Shown piece by piece: positions 53,543-53,629 of a stretch of DNA of 53,629 nt. Under the pieces are notes generated by a model. It was given only the letters and a program-made list of their open reading frames with translations. It did no database searches and was not told the origin of the DNA. The stretch spans positions 1 to 53,629 of the forward strand of contig QHZB01000249.1 of assembly GCA_003224525.1 (NCBI GenBank), in the 5' to 3' direction. The stretch's first letter is position 1. Each line of letters begins with the position of its first letter. The translations under genes were made by a program, and so were the position numbers. This stretch comes from Acidobacteriota bacterium. GTDB lineage: Bacteria; Acidobacteriota; Terriglobia; Acidiferrales; UBA7541.

Positions 53543-53629
53543 CTCCACGGTTGGTTGGCCCCCACTAGGCATTATATGTGACAGCACACACAATTAGTGG
53601 TGGCCTTGCCTAGTCAGAAAATAGCGTGT

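Noticed and set aside
1-53629. CRISPR array
   Set aside because: No regularly spaced direct repeats with unique spacers were seen; the 16-bp repeats at 24.9 kb number three and one is inverted.

Overview
The window looks like a chromosomal segment of an Acidobacteriota bacterium. The evidence is the ordered set tig-clpP-clpX-lon-rho, Oar-type TonB-dependent receptors with an N-terminal carboxypeptidase-regulatory-like domain, paired MacB-type permeases, and small Cys-rich proteins of a kind I associate with that phylum. No 16S rRNA is present, so the assignment rests on gene content only.

Layout. 1-2.0 kb is poorly coding: small ORFs, REP-like hairpins and two look-alike upstream motifs. 2.0-3.9 kb holds a Rieske oxygenase and a toxin-antitoxin pair whose AbrB-type antitoxin has an in-frame stop. 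4.1-11.5 kb is the protein quality-control cluster tig, clpP, clpX, lon, followed by rho. 11.5-14.2 kb (minus strand) is the most remarkable part, described below. 14.3-16.8 kb encodes two MacB-like permeases. 17.1-24.8 kb (minus) carries cmk, fabI, mutL, aspS, hisS and a gamma-carbonic-anhydrase-like gene, with overlapping start/stop codons for the last four. 25-29.2 kb holds a CWC-domain gene, mrp and secA. 29.4-35.5 kb holds two large tandem paralogues with a glycine-rich linker, helical repeats and a PilZ-like C-terminus. 36.1-37.9 kb holds an exported protein and a frameshifted small gene. 38.2-40.5 kb holds a CoxI/CoxIII-like pair whose subunit I lacks two of three CuB histidines. 40.6-43.0 kb holds two divergent PLP aminotransferases. 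43.4-52.2 kb is a cluster of TonB-dependent receptors and receptor debris. 52.1-53.5 kb holds a Cys-rich protein and an HD-GYP response regulator.

The candidate system at 11.5-14.2 kb. From a near-consensus promoter (14213-14185, minus) the strand carries a leader, four tandem structured RNA elements, a small AbrB-like protein, a TROVE/Ro60-type protein (rsr) and a rho-independent terminator. All four RNA elements share a closing helix, a TGGTGA/TGGCG-like internal segment, a second helix and a TAC-hairpin motif. Two of them carry a circularly permuted tRNA: T-arm, then a 7-bp acceptor-like stem capped by a GNRA tetraloop (GCAA or GAAA), then a D-arm. That is the tRNA mimicry described for bacterial YrlA-type Y RNAs, placed next to the protein family that binds Y RNAs. 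I read it as a Ro-Y RNA operon with an unusual four-element array: two tRNA-mimic and two minimal members.

Other points worth checking are the nonsense codon in the antitoxin, the CuB-deficient CoxI, a roughly 40-residue insertion in HisRS, three 16-bp operator-like repeats upstream of the hisS operon, and a structured repeat that supplies the stop codon of hisS. All calls come from reading the sequence; no database search or folding program was run.
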